40,871 bases of DNA from Alphaproteobacteria bacterium. GTDB taxonomy: Bacteria > Pseudomonadota > Alphaproteobacteria > DSM-16000 > Inquilinaceae. The stretch lies in contig JANQIU010000079.1 of the NCBI GenBank assembly GCA_028281985.1, forward strand, positions 1-40,871, given 5' to 3'. Numbering within the stretch: position 1 is the stretch's first letter; each line of letters begins with the position of its first letter. A program made the position numbers and the translations under genes. Below the pieces are notes generated by a model. That model worked only from the letters and a program-made list of their open reading frames with translations, did not search any database and was not told where the DNA came from. Shown piece by piece: positions 1-8,389 of the stretch.

Positions 1-633
1 GCCCAGCGGTTGCACGGCGTCCGTCACGGCCGTCACGAAACTCTCCGGCGTGACGAGGTTGGACGGGGCGTTGGTCAGGTCGCGGGCCAGCGCGACGCCA
101 GCGACCGAGGCGGCCATCGGCGCAAACGCCGCTTCCGCCGCCGGCGGCCCCGGCACTACCAGCGACAGCTTGCCCAGGCGCGCCGCATCGTCCGGCCGGG
201 GCACGGTCCGCAGCCGGTCATACCGGTAACCGCGCAGGGCGGCGCCAGTGGCCAGGAGCGCCGCACCCTCCGCCGCCGGTATCCCGGCTTCCGGCGGCAG
301 GGCGGCGATGACGGCCGCCGTTTCGAACCCGGCAGCCTCAAGGGCTGCGGTCATCGCGCCGCCGGTTTTCTCCACCTGCAACGGCACAAGGCCGCCGACC
401 GGTCCGCAGCCCACGAGAATGACGGTCGCACCGCCAAAGCCCGGCGGGGCCGGCACCGCGAGCGTCTGCCCAACGGCCCCCGTGAAGCGGGTCGACGACA
501 CGGCGCGGGAAAGGGCGCCTCCGGTCTGGTCGTCGACATCGCCGATGGCGCCCAACCAGGGCGTCGGCCCCTCCGGCACCGCCAGAGCCAGAGCCGGGCA
601 CGCCGGCGGGGTCGCCGTGAACTGGATTTCCAT
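1..633 (-). CDS. pepA: Leucyl aminopeptidase (M17 family), N-terminal part, cut by window edge
   Basis: Cytosolic M17 metallopeptidase that removes N-terminal residues from peptides. Only the first 211 codons are present; the catalytic metal-binding domain lies beyond the left edge. The visible part matches the M17 N-terminal macro-like domain, then the family linker motif ARDLTNAPSNLVTPESF (about residues 184-200), which normally precedes the catalytic domain. The ATG at 633 has a GGAGG about seven bases upstream. An in-frame ATG at 693 would add 20 residues but has a weaker ribosome site. It is transcribed in the same direction as the lipoprotein and porin genes, with a 167-base gap to the lipoprotein, so it may have its own promoter. 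The family call is firm from the linker motif; the exact specificity (PepA versus PepB type) is not visible. Confidence 0.85.
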   Translation of the reverse strand, partial: MEIQFTATPPACPALALAVPEGPTPWLGAIGDVDDQTGGALSRAVSSTRFTGAVGQTLAVPAPPGFGGATVILVGCGPVGGLVPLQVEKTGGAMTAALEAAGFETAAVIAALPPEAGIPAAEGAALLATGAALRGYRYDRLRTVPRPDDAARLGKLSLVVPGPPAAEAAFAPMAASVAGVALARDLTNAPSNLVTPESFVTAVTDAVQPLG

Positions 634-800
634 CTCTGCCTCCGCCCCGGGGGGCCAATCCGCTTCCCGCGCCTCTTGGGGCGCAGTCGGCATCAGGCGT
701 CGTCCAGCGGCAGACGCAAGTCAATGGGAAGATGCCAAGCGGGGAAGACAGCCGGGGGAGAATGCACGGCCAGTTTCGTCGAATCCAACCATCGCACACG

Positions 801-986
801 CTAAGGATGGATGGTGATCACCCCGTCTTCGCCGCTGAACAGCCCCGGCGGGCAATCCCGGCAATCGTCGGCAAGATCGACCGGCCGGGGCTCGATACCT
901 CTGCAGGCCGCCAGGCCGGCCGCCAGCATGAGCACGGGCAAACCGCGGCCGACCCAACCGGCCAAGTTTCGAAACGGTAGTCGCAT
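801..986 (-). CDS. Small lipoprotein, function unknown
   Basis: A 61-residue protein with a classical lipoprotein signal: basic start (MRLPFRN), a hydrophobic stretch, and the lipobox LAAC, giving a mature protein of about 35 residues anchored by its Cys. The mature part holds a DCRDCPPG motif with two further Cys and a polar C-terminus. I do not recognise a characterised family. A GGGGAAAG ribosome site precedes the ATG. It lies directly downstream of the porin gene, separated by a strong hairpin (1003-1030), so porin transcription reading through would express it at a reduced level. It could help envelope assembly next to the porin, but that rests only on position. Confidence 0.65.
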   Translation of the reverse strand: MRLPFRNLAGWVGRGLPVLMLAAGLAACRGIEPRPVDLADDCRDCPPGLFSGEDGVITIHP

Positions 987-1002
987 GGCTTTCCCCGTCT
1001 GT

Positions 1003-1030
1003 CCGTCCCTGCCGGCCCCGGCAGGGACGG
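1003..1030 (-). terminator. Perfect 13-bp inverted repeat between porin and lipoprotein genes
   Basis: Arms CCGTCCCTGCCGG (1003-1015) and CCGGCAGGGACGG (1018-1030) are perfectly complementary around a two-base centre. The structure starts 26 bases after the porin stop codon and ends just before the lipoprotein ribosome site. No T-run follows on the minus strand, so it may be a partial terminator or a 3'-end stabiliser of porin mRNA rather than a full intrinsic terminator. Confidence 0.6.
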
Positions 1031-1055
1031 TTGAGAAGTCCCGGTCATCGACCGA

Positions 1056-2342
1056 TCAGAAGCGCACCCTGGCGCCGGTCATGACGGCGATCAGATCGTC
1101 CGGATCGCTGCCGCTGTCGAGTTCCAGACTATAGTTCCGGACCCCGAGATAGACGTCGGTGCTCAGGTCGGAGATCACCTGGACGACACCGGCGCCGACC
1201 GAGAACGTCTCGCTGTCGTCGTCCGGCTCGCCATAGAAGACATCGACGGCGAACCGGGTCTCGCCCAGGTCGATCAGGTCCAGACGCTGGCCAAGCTTGC
1301 CGTAGACGAAGACCGCATCGTCGGTGTCGCCATCTGCGAACGAGTTGCCGGCCGCGAAGGTCAGGTTGGTGCCGAACGGCGCCAGCACCGAAGCCGAACC
1401 GTGCACCACATCGGCGCCGTCGCCGACGTCTTCTTCCCGACGATAGCCGATGCCGCCGGCGAACTCCCATTCCGCGAACTCGCCGCCGTAGGTGACCGAC
1501 AGGTCGGGAACGATCCCGTCTTCCTGACGGCCGGCAACCGCCGCCTGGAACCCATAGAAGCTCGGCGTCCGGTAGAGGATCCGGCTGGTGCGCTCACCAT
1601 CCAGGTTGGAGAAGACGGAGTCGATTTCGACACCGTTCTCGAAGTCGAGACCGCCCGCGGTATCGTCGACATCCGATTCCATGATCACGCCGGTGCCGGA
1701 CAGATCGATCTCGGACACGCTTTCCGTGGCGGTGTCGCCGAACCCCAGGAAGAATTCGCCGTAGTCCGGGTGCTCCACATACCATTCGGCATGCCGCACA
1801 TCGAGAAAGTCCTCGACACCGCCTTCGGTGCCCACCGGGCCGTCTTCGTCGTCGAAATCGATCTCGTCGGTGGTGTTCACCTCGAAGCCGACCTCGAGAT
1901 AGGCCCCGGTGGTCCAGCTATCGATGTCGGCTTCGCCGCGGAACCCGATGCGGGAACCCGAATTGTCGTTGTCGACGATGAAGAAGTCGTCGGCCTCGCC
2001 GTTGCTGGCATAGAGCAACGCCTGATTGATACGGCCACTGATCTCCAGCCGGACATTCTCGCGGTCATTGGTGACCGCGGCGGCTTCGGTGACCGTTTCC
2101 TGTACGGTTTCGGCCGCCGTCTCCCGCGCCGCTTCCACCGCTGCCTGTCGGGTCACTTCCCGTTCGGTCTGGAGTTGTCCCTCCAGCGTGTCGATCCGCT
2201 GCATCAGCATCTCGACCTGACTGCGCAGCAAATCCAACTCCTGCTGGACCGTCTGTGCCGCTGCCGGCGCCGCCGCCAGCAACGCCGCCACAGCCGTGCC
2301 GCCCAATCCGGCCACCGGCCGGAAACCCCGGAAACGCAACAT
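1056..2342 (-). CDS. Outer-membrane porin with N-terminal coiled coil
   Basis: A 428-residue outer-membrane beta-barrel channel. A signal peptide (residues 1-30, ending AAPAAAQ) is followed by a heptad-rich helix at about 31-90, then a porin-like barrel opening LEISGRINQALLY and ending in the Phe-terminal strand GARVRF expected for recognition by the BAM complex. The barrel is very rich in Asp and Glu, for example around EIDFDDEDG. The N-terminal periplasmic coiled coil resembles the layout of DcaP-type or carbohydrate porins, so it may form a trimer stalk or contact peptidoglycan. The ATG at 2342 follows GAGGGGC. The 250-base upstream region is AT-rich with repeated motifs, and a strong hairpin follows the stop. 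The transported solute cannot be read from sequence. Confidence 0.85.
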   Translation of the reverse strand: MLRFRGFRPVAGLGGTAVAALLAAAPAAAQTVQQELDLLRSQVEMLMQRIDTLEGQLQTEREVTRQAAVEAARETAAETVQETVTEAAAVTNDRENVRLEISGRINQALLYASNGEADDFFIVDNDNSGSRIGFRGEADIDSWTTGAYLEVGFEVNTTDEIDFDDEDGPVGTEGGVEDFLDVRHAEWYVEHPDYGEFFLGFGDTATESVSEIDLSGTGVIMESDVDDTAGGLDFENGVEIDSVFSNLDGERTSRILYRTPSFYGFQAAVAGRQEDGIVPDLSVTYGGEFAEWEFAGGIGYRREEDVGDGADVVHGSASVLAPFGTNLTFAAGNSFADGDTDDAVFVYGKLGQRLDLIDLGETRFAVDVFYGEPDDDSETFSVGAGVVQVISDLSTDVYLGVRNYSLELDSGSDPDDLIAVMTGARVRF

Positions 2343-2595
2343 GGTTTGAGCCCCTCGGTTGTCGGGGCGGGGCGGTAGGTCGGGAGTCGATGAAGCTTGG
2401 ATGCCCCGCCTGCTAGACGACGCATTACGCCTGCGCTGTTGCCGAACAGCGTCAAAAAGGTTGCATAGGCATCAAATTTCGTGAACGAACTAATGACGTT
2501 TCGTTTCGTAAATGATCGCGAGATATCACAATTATGTTACTTTGCGCGACATATTGATGCGACTGACTCCCCGTCACGCGATCCCCGAGTCTCCG
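2343..2595 (-). promoter_or_regulatory. Porin upstream region with palindrome and TTTCGT repeats
   Basis: An AT-rich gap between the porin start and the aacS stop. It holds an inverted repeat TTCGT-GA-ACGAA (2478-2489), TTTCGT three times in the same direction (2477-2482, 2499-2504, 2504-2509), and a separate 7-bp inverted repeat CGCTGTT/AACAGCG (2434-2451) next to a TTGACG that could serve as a minus-strand -35 element. I could not pair it with a convincing -10 box. Operator-like, but the binding protein is unknown. Confidence 0.4.
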
Positions 2596-4560
2596 CTAGC
2601 TGCTCAATTCCTCCAGGTCTTGGAATAGGTTAAGGGCTTCGGGGTTGGCCAGGGCCTCGGCGTTCTTCACCCGCCGGCCATGGACGACGTCGCGCACGGC
2701 CAGCTCAGTGATCTTCCCGCTTTTGGTGCGCGGGATGTCCGCTACCTGCACCACTTTTGCGGGCACGTGGCGTGGCGAAGCGCCGCTGCGGATCTTGTCC
2801 CGGATCCGCTTGATCAGCGCATCGTCGAGCCGCATGCCGTCGCGCAGGCGAACGAACAGCACCACGCGGACGTCATTGTCCCAGGTCTGGCCGATCACCA
2901 GGCTTTCGACGACCTCGTCCAACTGCTCCACCTGGCGGTAGATCTCCGCCGTGCCGATGCGCACACCGCCAGGGTTTAGCGTGGCATCCGACCGGCCATG
3001 GATGATCATCCCGCCATGCCGGGTGGCCTCCAGATAGTCGCCGTGATGCCAGACACCCGGAAAGCGCTCGAAATAGGCGCCGCGGTAGCGCGCGCCATCC
3101 GGGTCGTTCCAGAACCCCACCGGCATCGGCGGGAAGGGCCGGGTGCAGACCAGCTCGCCCTTGGTGCCGGTGACCGGGCGACCATCGTCATCGAAGACGG
3201 CCACGGCCATGCCCAGGCCGGCGCATTGCAGTTCGCCCCGCCAGACCGGCGCCGTCGGATTGCCCAGGATGAAGCAGCTCACCAGGTCGGTACCGCCGGA
3301 CATCGACGATAGCTGCAGGTCCTGCTTGATCGCCGAGTAGACGAAATCGAAGCTCTCCGGCACCAGGGGTGATGCCGTCGAGGTGATGACCCGCAGCGCC
3401 TCCAGGCGGTTGGTATCGACCGGCCGGACGCCGGCCTTGTTCAGCGCATCGATGTACTTGGCCGAGGTGCCGAACAGCGTCATGCCGGTCGCGTCGGCGA
3501 AGTCCCAGAGGACCCGGCCGTCCGGATGAAACGGATTGCCGTCGTAGAGCAGAATGGTGGCCTCGGACGCCAGGGCCGACGCCAGCCAGTTCCACATCAT
3601 CCACCCCAGCGTGGTGAAGTAGAAGACCCGGTCGCCCGCCTTCACGTCGCTATGCAGCCGGTGTTCCTTGAGGTGCTGCAGCAGCGCGCCGCCGGCGCCG
3701 TGGACGATGCATTTCGGCACGCCGGTGGTGCCACTGGAATAGAGGATGTAGAGCGGGTGGTCGAAAGGCAGCTGGGCGAAGGGTATCTCGCCGGCGGCGT
3801 GGTCGGCGATGAAGGCGGCGAAGGTTACGGCGTTCGGCAGGTCGCCGACATCGGCCCCTGGGTCCGCGTAGGGCACCAGGATCGTGCGCTGCACGCTGGG
3901 GAGCTGGGGCAGGATCTCGGCGACCTTGCCGCGTATATCGTGGGTCTTTCCGCCGTAGAAATAGCCATCGGCGGTGACCAGCAGTTTGGGTTCAATCTGG
4001 CCGAACCGGTCGAGCACGCCTTGCACCCCGAAATCCGGTGACGCCGAAGACCAGATGGCGCCGATCGACGACGCGGCCAGCAGGAAGACGATCGCTTCGG
4101 GCAGATTGGGGAGGTAGCCGGCCACCCGGTCGCCCGCGCCGATGCCGGCCGCCCGCAGCGCCGCCGTGACACGGCTGACGTCGTCATAGAGTTCCCGGTA
4201 GCTGACGGTCCGTTGGACCCGGCCCTCACCGTTGAAGACGATCGCCGTCCCGTCATCCCGGCGGCGCAACAGGTTCTCGGCGTAGTTCAGACGCGCGTCG
4301 GGGAAGAACCGCGCCCCAGGCATCTTGTCCGCGTCGACAAGAACCCGGTCGCCTTTGGTTTCGGCGACAACGCCGGAATAGTCCCACAGCAGCGACCAGA
4401 ACCCGTCGATGTCGTCCACCGACCAGCGCCAGAGCGCCTGATAGTCGGGAAGCGCACGCCCGATCCGGCGTTCGGCCGCCTGCCGGAAGGCCGTCATGTT
4501 GGCAGACGCGACCTGCTCCTGCGACGGCGACCACATCGGTTGGTCGCGTTCCAGCGCCAT
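2596..4560 (-). CDS. aacS: Acetoacetyl-CoA synthetase (acetoacetate-CoA ligase)
   Basis: ATP-dependent ligation of acetoacetate to CoA (AMP-forming), used to assimilate ketone bodies or recycle polyhydroxybutyrate carbon. At 654 residues it matches the family. Features in order: an ACS-type N-terminal region with [10 protein letters not shown] (residues 46-55), the adenylate-forming loop [10 protein letters not shown] (274-283), and the C-terminal [10 protein letters not shown] with the catalytic, acetylation-prone Lys616. The start at 4560 is chosen because GGAGGGGGAT sits just upstream; an in-frame ATG 21 codons earlier lacks one. Divergent from the HAD gene, with about 110 bases between. 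Acetyl- or propionyl-CoA synthetases share the fold, but the N-terminal region and the spacing fit AacS better. Confidence 0.9.
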   Translation of the reverse strand: MALERDQPMWSPSQEQVASANMTAFRQAAERRIGRALPDYQALWRWSVDDIDGFWSLLWDYSGVVAETKGDRVLVDADKMPGARFFPDARLNYAENLLRRRDDGTAIVFNGEGRVQRTVSYRELYDDVSRVTAALRAAGIGAGDRVAGYLPNLPEAIVFLLAASSIGAIWSSASPDFGVQGVLDRFGQIEPKLLVTADGYFYGGKTHDIRGKVAEILPQLPSVQRTILVPYADPGADVGDLPNAVTFAAFIADHAAGEIPFAQLPFDHPLYILYSSGTTGVPKCIVHGAGGALLQHLKEHRLHSDVKAGDRVFYFTTLGWMMWNWLASALASEATILLYDGNPFHPDGRVLWDFADATGMTLFGTSAKYIDALNKAGVRPVDTNRLEALRVITSTASPLVPESFDFVYSAIKQDLQLSSMSGGTDLVSCFILGNPTAPVWRGELQCAGLGMAVAVFDDDGRPVTGTKGELVCTRPFPPMPVGFWNDPDGARYRGAYFERFPGVWHHGDYLEATRHGGMIIHGRSDATLNPGGVRIGTAEIYRQVEQLDEVVESLVIGQTWDNDVRVVLFVRLRDGMRLDDALIKRIRDKIRSGASPRHVPAKVVQVADIPRTKSGKITELAVRDVVHGRRVKNAEALANPEALNLFQDLEELSS

Positions 4561-4671
4561 ATCCCCCTCCCCGGCCGTGCTTTTCTGATGTCGACGGATA
4601 CCGGCAACCCGGCGCAGCGGCAAGCGCCTGGCCGCGTGCGGGATGCCGGAAGCCCTTACCTGCGCGGCGCA

Positions 4672-5427
4672 ATGGCGTTAGAACCGGCGCCCCATCCTGT
4701 GAACCCGACCCCCACGGCCATGCTGTCCACCATCGCCTTCGACGCCGACGACACGCTTTGGCACAACGAGACGCTGTTCTCGGTAACCCAGGCGCAGTTC
4801 CGCGAGATTCTGCAGCGCTATGTGGGCGATGCCGACATCGACGCCCGCCTCTACGAGACCGAGGTTCGCAACCTTCGCCTGTTCGGGTACGGCATCAAGG
4901 GGTTCACCCTGTCGATGATCGAAACCGCGATCGATGTCAGCGGTCAGCAGATTGCGGCGCACGACATCCGGCGGTTGATCGATTTCGGCAAGGCGATGCT
5001 GGAGCATCCCGTCGAACTCCTGGACGGTGTGGAAGCCGTGATCGCCGCGCTGAAAGGGCGGTTCCGGCTGATGGTCATCACCAAAGGGGACCTGTTCGAC
5101 CAGGAGAGCAAGATCGCCCGCTCCGGCCTGGCCGATCACTTCGATGCCGTCGAGATCGTCGCGGAAAAGGACGAGGCCACCTACCGGCAGATCTTCGAGC
5201 GGCACGCCCTGGCGGCGGACACCGTGCTGATGGTGGGGAACTCGGTCCGGTCGGACATTCTGCCGGTGACCGCACTCGGGGTCCGGGCCGTCCATATCCC
5301 CTATCACGTGACCTGGGCGCATGAGCAGGCGGGCGGCGACCGGCCGCTGCCGCCCGGCGCGCACCGCCTGGAACGGATCGCGGACCTGCCGGCGCTCGTT
5401 GATAAGTTGGTCAGCGGCGCGTCTTAG
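4672..5427 (+). CDS. HAD-superfamily hydrolase
   Basis: Haloacid dehalogenase-type phosphatase of 251 residues, cytoplasmic. Motif I is FDADDTLW with nucleophile Asp24 and general acid/base Asp26. Motif II is the VITKGD strand, motif III a Lys in VAEKDEAT, and motif [11 protein letters not shown] with the acidic metal ligand. A helical cap of about 90 residues sits between motifs I and II. The substrate is not predictable; relatives include phosphoglycolate phosphatase-like and YjjG-like enzymes. The start is uncertain: ATG 4672, GTG 4699 and ATG 4720 are all in frame, none with a strong ribosome site, and the domain itself begins right after the ATG at 4720. Its stop overlaps the stop of the convergent rhaK gene. 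Confidence 0.8.
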   Translation: MALEPAPHPVNPTPTAMLSTIAFDADDTLWHNETLFSVTQAQFREILQRYVGDADIDARLYETEVRNLRLFGYGIKGFTLSMIETAIDVSGQQIAAHDIRRLIDFGKAMLEHPVELLDGVEAVIAALKGRFRLMVITKGDLFDQESKIARSGLADHFDAVEIVAEKDEATYRQIFERHALAADTVLMVGNSVRSDILPVTALGVRAVHIPYHVTWAHEQAGGDRPLPPGAHRLERIADLPALVDKLVSGAS

Positions 5428-6836
5428 GGCGCGCCAGGCAGATTGCCCCGGCGCCATTCATCCCGATACCGGTGGAACAGCTCGGCGTCGATTTCGAGCA
5501 GATCATCCGCCGGGGGGGCAGGTTGGGACGGTGGTGCCGTCTCCGGGATGCCCAGAAGAAGGGCGGCGCCGATGGCCGGGCCGGTGGCGGCGACAGCCTG
5601 AACCGGGCGTCCCGTGAACCGGGCAAGCCCGGTCAGATAGGCGGCATTCCGGGCAAATGGGCCATCGACCAGGATCGGCCCTTCCGCGCCGATCAGATCC
5701 AGCGAGACCTGCGTCATCAAGGCGGCATAGAGCGAGGCCGCACCATGCCGCTGTTCCGCCGACCGGGTCTCCGGCGCCACCCGGTCGCCGGCGAGGTGCC
5801 AATCGGATTGCGCATCGGGAAACGGACCAGCCCCCGGGACAACACTGGGCGACAGGCGGAGCCCGTCCGCGAGGATCTGGCGCAGCTGATCGGGGGTGGG
5901 CACCGCGGCCGCGCCGCCTGTGGCGATTTCGAACTCGCGCCCGCCCATGAAACGGGCCGACGGTACCGGGCGCGCGTAGGCGTCCACGTTCAACAGGGTA
6001 TCGCGGCTCGGATCCAGGTCGGGCCGCCGCCCGCCGATGGCGAACGCGATCACCCAGGTGCCCGTCGACACCATGGCGAAGGGCGGGCGTCGGTCGGCCA
6101 GATGCGGCAGCAGGGAACCGTTGGAATCGTGGATGCCGGATGCCACCGGCAGATCGTCGGCAAGCCCCAGTCGCCGAGCCAGCGCCGGCTTGAGACGGCC
6201 GACCGCCCCCAGCGTCGGCGCCAGCGGCGCGGTTCGGCCGGTCAGGCCCAGGCGGTCGACCAGGCACGATACCCGCCCCTCGCCCGGATTCCACAGATCG
6301 GTATGGCACGCCATCGACGTCACCTCGGTCGCGGCGACGCCGGTCAACTGCCAGGACCAGTATTGCGGATAGGTGACGAATGCCGCGGCCCGGCCGAACT
6401 CCGCCGGCAGGGTCCGGGCCTGCCAGTACAACTGGGCGCCCAGGTTCAGGCCCCCGGGCAGACGCGGCGAGCCGGTTTCGGCGAAATCGGGACGGATGGC
6501 GTCGTAATCGGCCCACAGGGCATCGGGGCCGGCAAACTCGTAGTCCATGACCGGCAGGACGAGGTCGTCCGCGCCGATCAGCGCGCCGGCAGCCCCATGG
6601 GCGGTGATCGAAATCGCATCGATCGACGTGGTGCGCCCAAGGTCGTTCAAGCCCTCCAGCAGGAAGACCCACAGCGAATCCGTGTCGAAATGCGGGTAGG
6701 GACCCGATTGGTGCACGACGTTGGCGATCCGCCGCTCGTCGAGGATCCGTCTGCCGGCGGTGTCGACAAGGCAGATCTTGGCGTGGGTCTTGCCGACATC
6801 GAAGACGGCGACGTGGCGGGGAATTCCGTCGGGCAT
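5424..6836 (-). CDS. rhaK: FGGY-family sugar kinase, rhamnulokinase type (RhaK)
   Basis: Predicted to phosphorylate L-rhamnulose to L-rhamnulose-1-phosphate with ATP. A 470-residue FGGY kinase: phosphate-binding FDVGKTH (12-18), catalytic Asp237 in GIHDSNGS, and the second-domain nucleotide loop STGTW (257-261). It is the last gene of the leftward rha operon, starting seven bases after rhaU, so translation is probably coupled. In rhizobia the equivalent RhaK is needed for rhamnose transport as well as catabolism (established for Rhizobium leguminosarum); whether that holds here is open. The gene ends in a 4-base stop-to-stop overlap with the HAD gene. FGGY kinases vary in sugar specificity, so the call leans on the operon. 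Confidence 0.85.
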   Translation of the reverse strand: MPDGIPRHVAVFDVGKTHAKICLVDTAGRRILDERRIANVVHQSGPYPHFDTDSLWVFLLEGLNDLGRTTSIDAISITAHGAAGALIGADDLVLPVMDYEFAGPDALWADYDAIRPDFAETGSPRLPGGLNLGAQLYWQARTLPAEFGRAAAFVTYPQYWSWQLTGVAATEVTSMACHTDLWNPGEGRVSCLVDRLGLTGRTAPLAPTLGAVGRLKPALARRLGLADDLPVASGIHDSNGSLLPHLADRRPPFAMVSTGTWVIAFAIGGRRPDLDPSRDTLLNVDAYARPVPSARFMGGREFEIATGGAAAVPTPDQLRQILADGLRLSPSVVPGAGPFPDAQSDWHLAGDRVAPETRSAEQRHGAASLYAALMTQVSLDLIGAEGPILVDGPFARNAAYLTGLARFTGRPVQAVAATGPAIGAALLLGIPETAPPSQPAPPADDLLEIDAELFHRYRDEWRRGNLPGAP

Positions 6837-6843
6837 GACCGGA

Positions 6844-7158
6844 TCAGGGCATGTGGAACATCTGCGCCAGCGGCGTGACCACCGGCGACCCGTCGGGATG
6901 GGTGTCCATGATGTCCGCCATGTGATCCCACCAGCGGCGCATCACCGGCTTGTCCGGCAAGGCGTCCATCGCATGATCGTCGGCGCGCCAAAGGACGCCG
7001 ATCAGCATGTCGGTGTCATCGTCCAGGAAGATCGAGTAGTCGCGAATGCCGGCCGCGCGCAGTTCGGCGACGAGGTCCGGCCAGATCGCATCGTGGCGGC
7101 GCCGGTATTCATCCGCCTGGCCCGGTGCCAGGCACATCTTGAAGGCGATCTTCTCCAT
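6844..7158 (-). CDS. rhaU: L-rhamnose mutarotase
   Basis: Interconverts alpha- and beta-L-rhamnopyranose so the isomerase receives the right anomer. It is 104 residues, the usual length of E. coli RhaM. Family motifs: [10 protein letters not shown] (active-site His), the DYSIFLD strand, and WWDHMADIM near the C-terminus. The start at 7158 gives this standard length; an ATG at 7170 would add four residues. It sits between rhaS, 68 bases upstream across a hairpin, and rhaK, seven bases downstream. Called rhaU following the rhizobial locus; rhaM is the enterobacterial name. Confidence 0.9.
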   Translation of the reverse strand: MEKIAFKMCLAPGQADEYRRRHDAIWPDLVAELRAAGIRDYSIFLDDDTDMLIGVLWRADDHAMDALPDKPVMRRWWDHMADIMDTHPDGSPVVTPLAQMFHMP

Positions 7159-7176
7159 CCCCGTACCCATTTCGCT

Positions 7177-7197
7177 GGGCCGGACGGGCGACGGCCC
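7177..7197 (-). other. Intercistronic hairpin after rhaS
   Basis: Arms GGGCCG (7177-7182) and CGGCCC (7192-7197) flank a 9-base loop in the rhaS-rhaU gap. Such hairpins after binding-protein genes often protect the upstream message from 3' exonucleases; that role is inferred. No T-run follows. Confidence 0.45.
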
Positions 7198-7226
7198 GCA
7201 AGCCGCCGCCCTCCCCGGTTGCAAGA

Positions 7227-8333
7227 TCAGAAGTCGAAGTCGTTGATGTTGTCGGCCGTGTAGATGAACGGCGCGCCCAGCAGGACTTCCGACCCGTTGA
7301 TGATCTGCAGCGTACCCAGGCGACCGGCCTCTACAGAGGTGTCGCCGGGCTCGAGATCCCCGTCGACCAGGGCGCGCGTGACATGCACGGCCGCATAGCC
7401 CAGATCGACCGGGTTCCACAGCACCACCGACTCCACGCATCCGTCGTTCACATACGGCGCCATGGCGTTCGGGGTGGCCAGACCGACCACGGCGACCTCG
7501 CCGCACAGGCCCGCCTGGGTCACCGCCTCGGCCGAGGCCGGGGTGGCCACCGAGGTCATGCCCAACAGACCCTGCAGGTCGTCGCCGTATTTGTTGATCA
7601 GCGTGTTGGCCTGGTTGAAGGACAGGATGTTGTCCTCCTGCGCCTCCACCGTCTCCAGCCATTCCAGCGCGGGATAGCACTGCGCGGCATAGGCCTGCAT
7701 CTCGGCGATCCAGCGGGCCTGGTTCGGCGTGGTGAACGTGGAGGTGACGATGGCGAAGCTGCCGTCCTCGCCGATCTCAGCGACGATGGAGTCGATCATC
7801 GCCTTGGCGATGCCGTTGAACTGGGCCTGGTTGATGAACCATTCCCGGGCGTCCGGCTCGGCATCGGCGTCATAGCCGACGACATGAATGCCCCGCTCCA
7901 GTGCGGTGCGCAGCACCGGGGCGATGGCCACCGGGTCGTTGGCGGCATACAGGACCGCGTTCACGCCCTGGGTGATGTAGTTGTCGATGACCGTGATCTG
8001 GTCGTCGATATTGGCTTCCGTCGGCCCGTCGGTGGAGACGTCGACATTGCCCAGCTCTTCGGCCGCCTGCTGCATGCCCAGCGTGGTCGCCGCGAAGTAG
8101 CCGATGCCGACCAGCTTCGGAACGTCGACGATGGTGATCTGCTGTCCGGACAGGTCGGGCGCACCGGTCGGCTGCCCGCCGTTGTAGGGCGTCGGCTCCA
8201 TGGCCGCGGCCGCGCCATCGCAGGCCAGCGGATTGACCGGCAGGTCATCGGCGCCGTCCCAGCGGTCTTGGGCCAGGGCCACGGCCGACGTCAGCAGCAG
8301 CGAACCGGTGGCCAGTGCAACTGGTTTTAGCAT
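7227..8333 (-). CDS. rhaS: Rhamnose ABC importer, periplasmic binding protein
   Basis: Captures L-rhamnose in the periplasm and delivers it to RhaPQT. 368 residues with a signal peptide (about 1-21, ending AVALAQ) and a periplasmic-binding-protein type I body starting near [12 protein letters not shown]. Sugar-pocket landmarks include [15 protein letters not shown] and [15 protein letters not shown]. Between signal and body lies an extra segment of about 40 residues. The mature protein has four Cys, in the contexts LACDG, AAQCY, AGLCG and NDGCV, unusual for this fold and possibly disulfide-bonded. The ATG at 8333 has GGGAGGAA upstream. The gene follows the permease rhaQ and is bracketed by hairpins. 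The rhamnose call rests on the surrounding rha enzymes. Confidence 0.85.
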   Translation of the reverse strand: MLKPVALATGSLLLTSAVALAQDRWDGADDLPVNPLACDGAAAAMEPTPYNGGQPTGAPDLSGQQITIVDVPKLVGIGYFAATTLGMQQAAEELGNVDVSTDGPTEANIDDQITVIDNYITQGVNAVLYAANDPVAIAPVLRTALERGIHVVGYDADAEPDAREWFINQAQFNGIAKAMIDSIVAEIGEDGSFAIVTSTFTTPNQARWIAEMQAYAAQCYPALEWLETVEAQEDNILSFNQANTLINKYGDDLQGLLGMTSVATPASAEAVTQAGLCGEVAVVGLATPNAMAPYVNDGCVESVVLWNPVDLGYAAVHVTRALVDGDLEPGDTSVEAGRLGTLQIINGSEVLLGAPFIYTADNINDFDF

Positions 8334-8366
8334 GGTTGGATTTCCTCCCTCGACGGATTGATGGTT

Positions 8367-8382
8367 CCGCCGTTTTCGGCGG
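8367..8382 (-). other. Intercistronic hairpin before rhaS
   Basis: Arms CCGCCG (8367-8372) and CGGCGG (8377-8382) enclose a 4-base TTTT/AAAA loop. It lies between the rhaQ stop and the rhaS ribosome site. The same stem sequence recurs before the other ABC binding-protein gene, at 35572-35590. Confidence 0.45.
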
Positions 8383-8389
8383 CCTTCGC

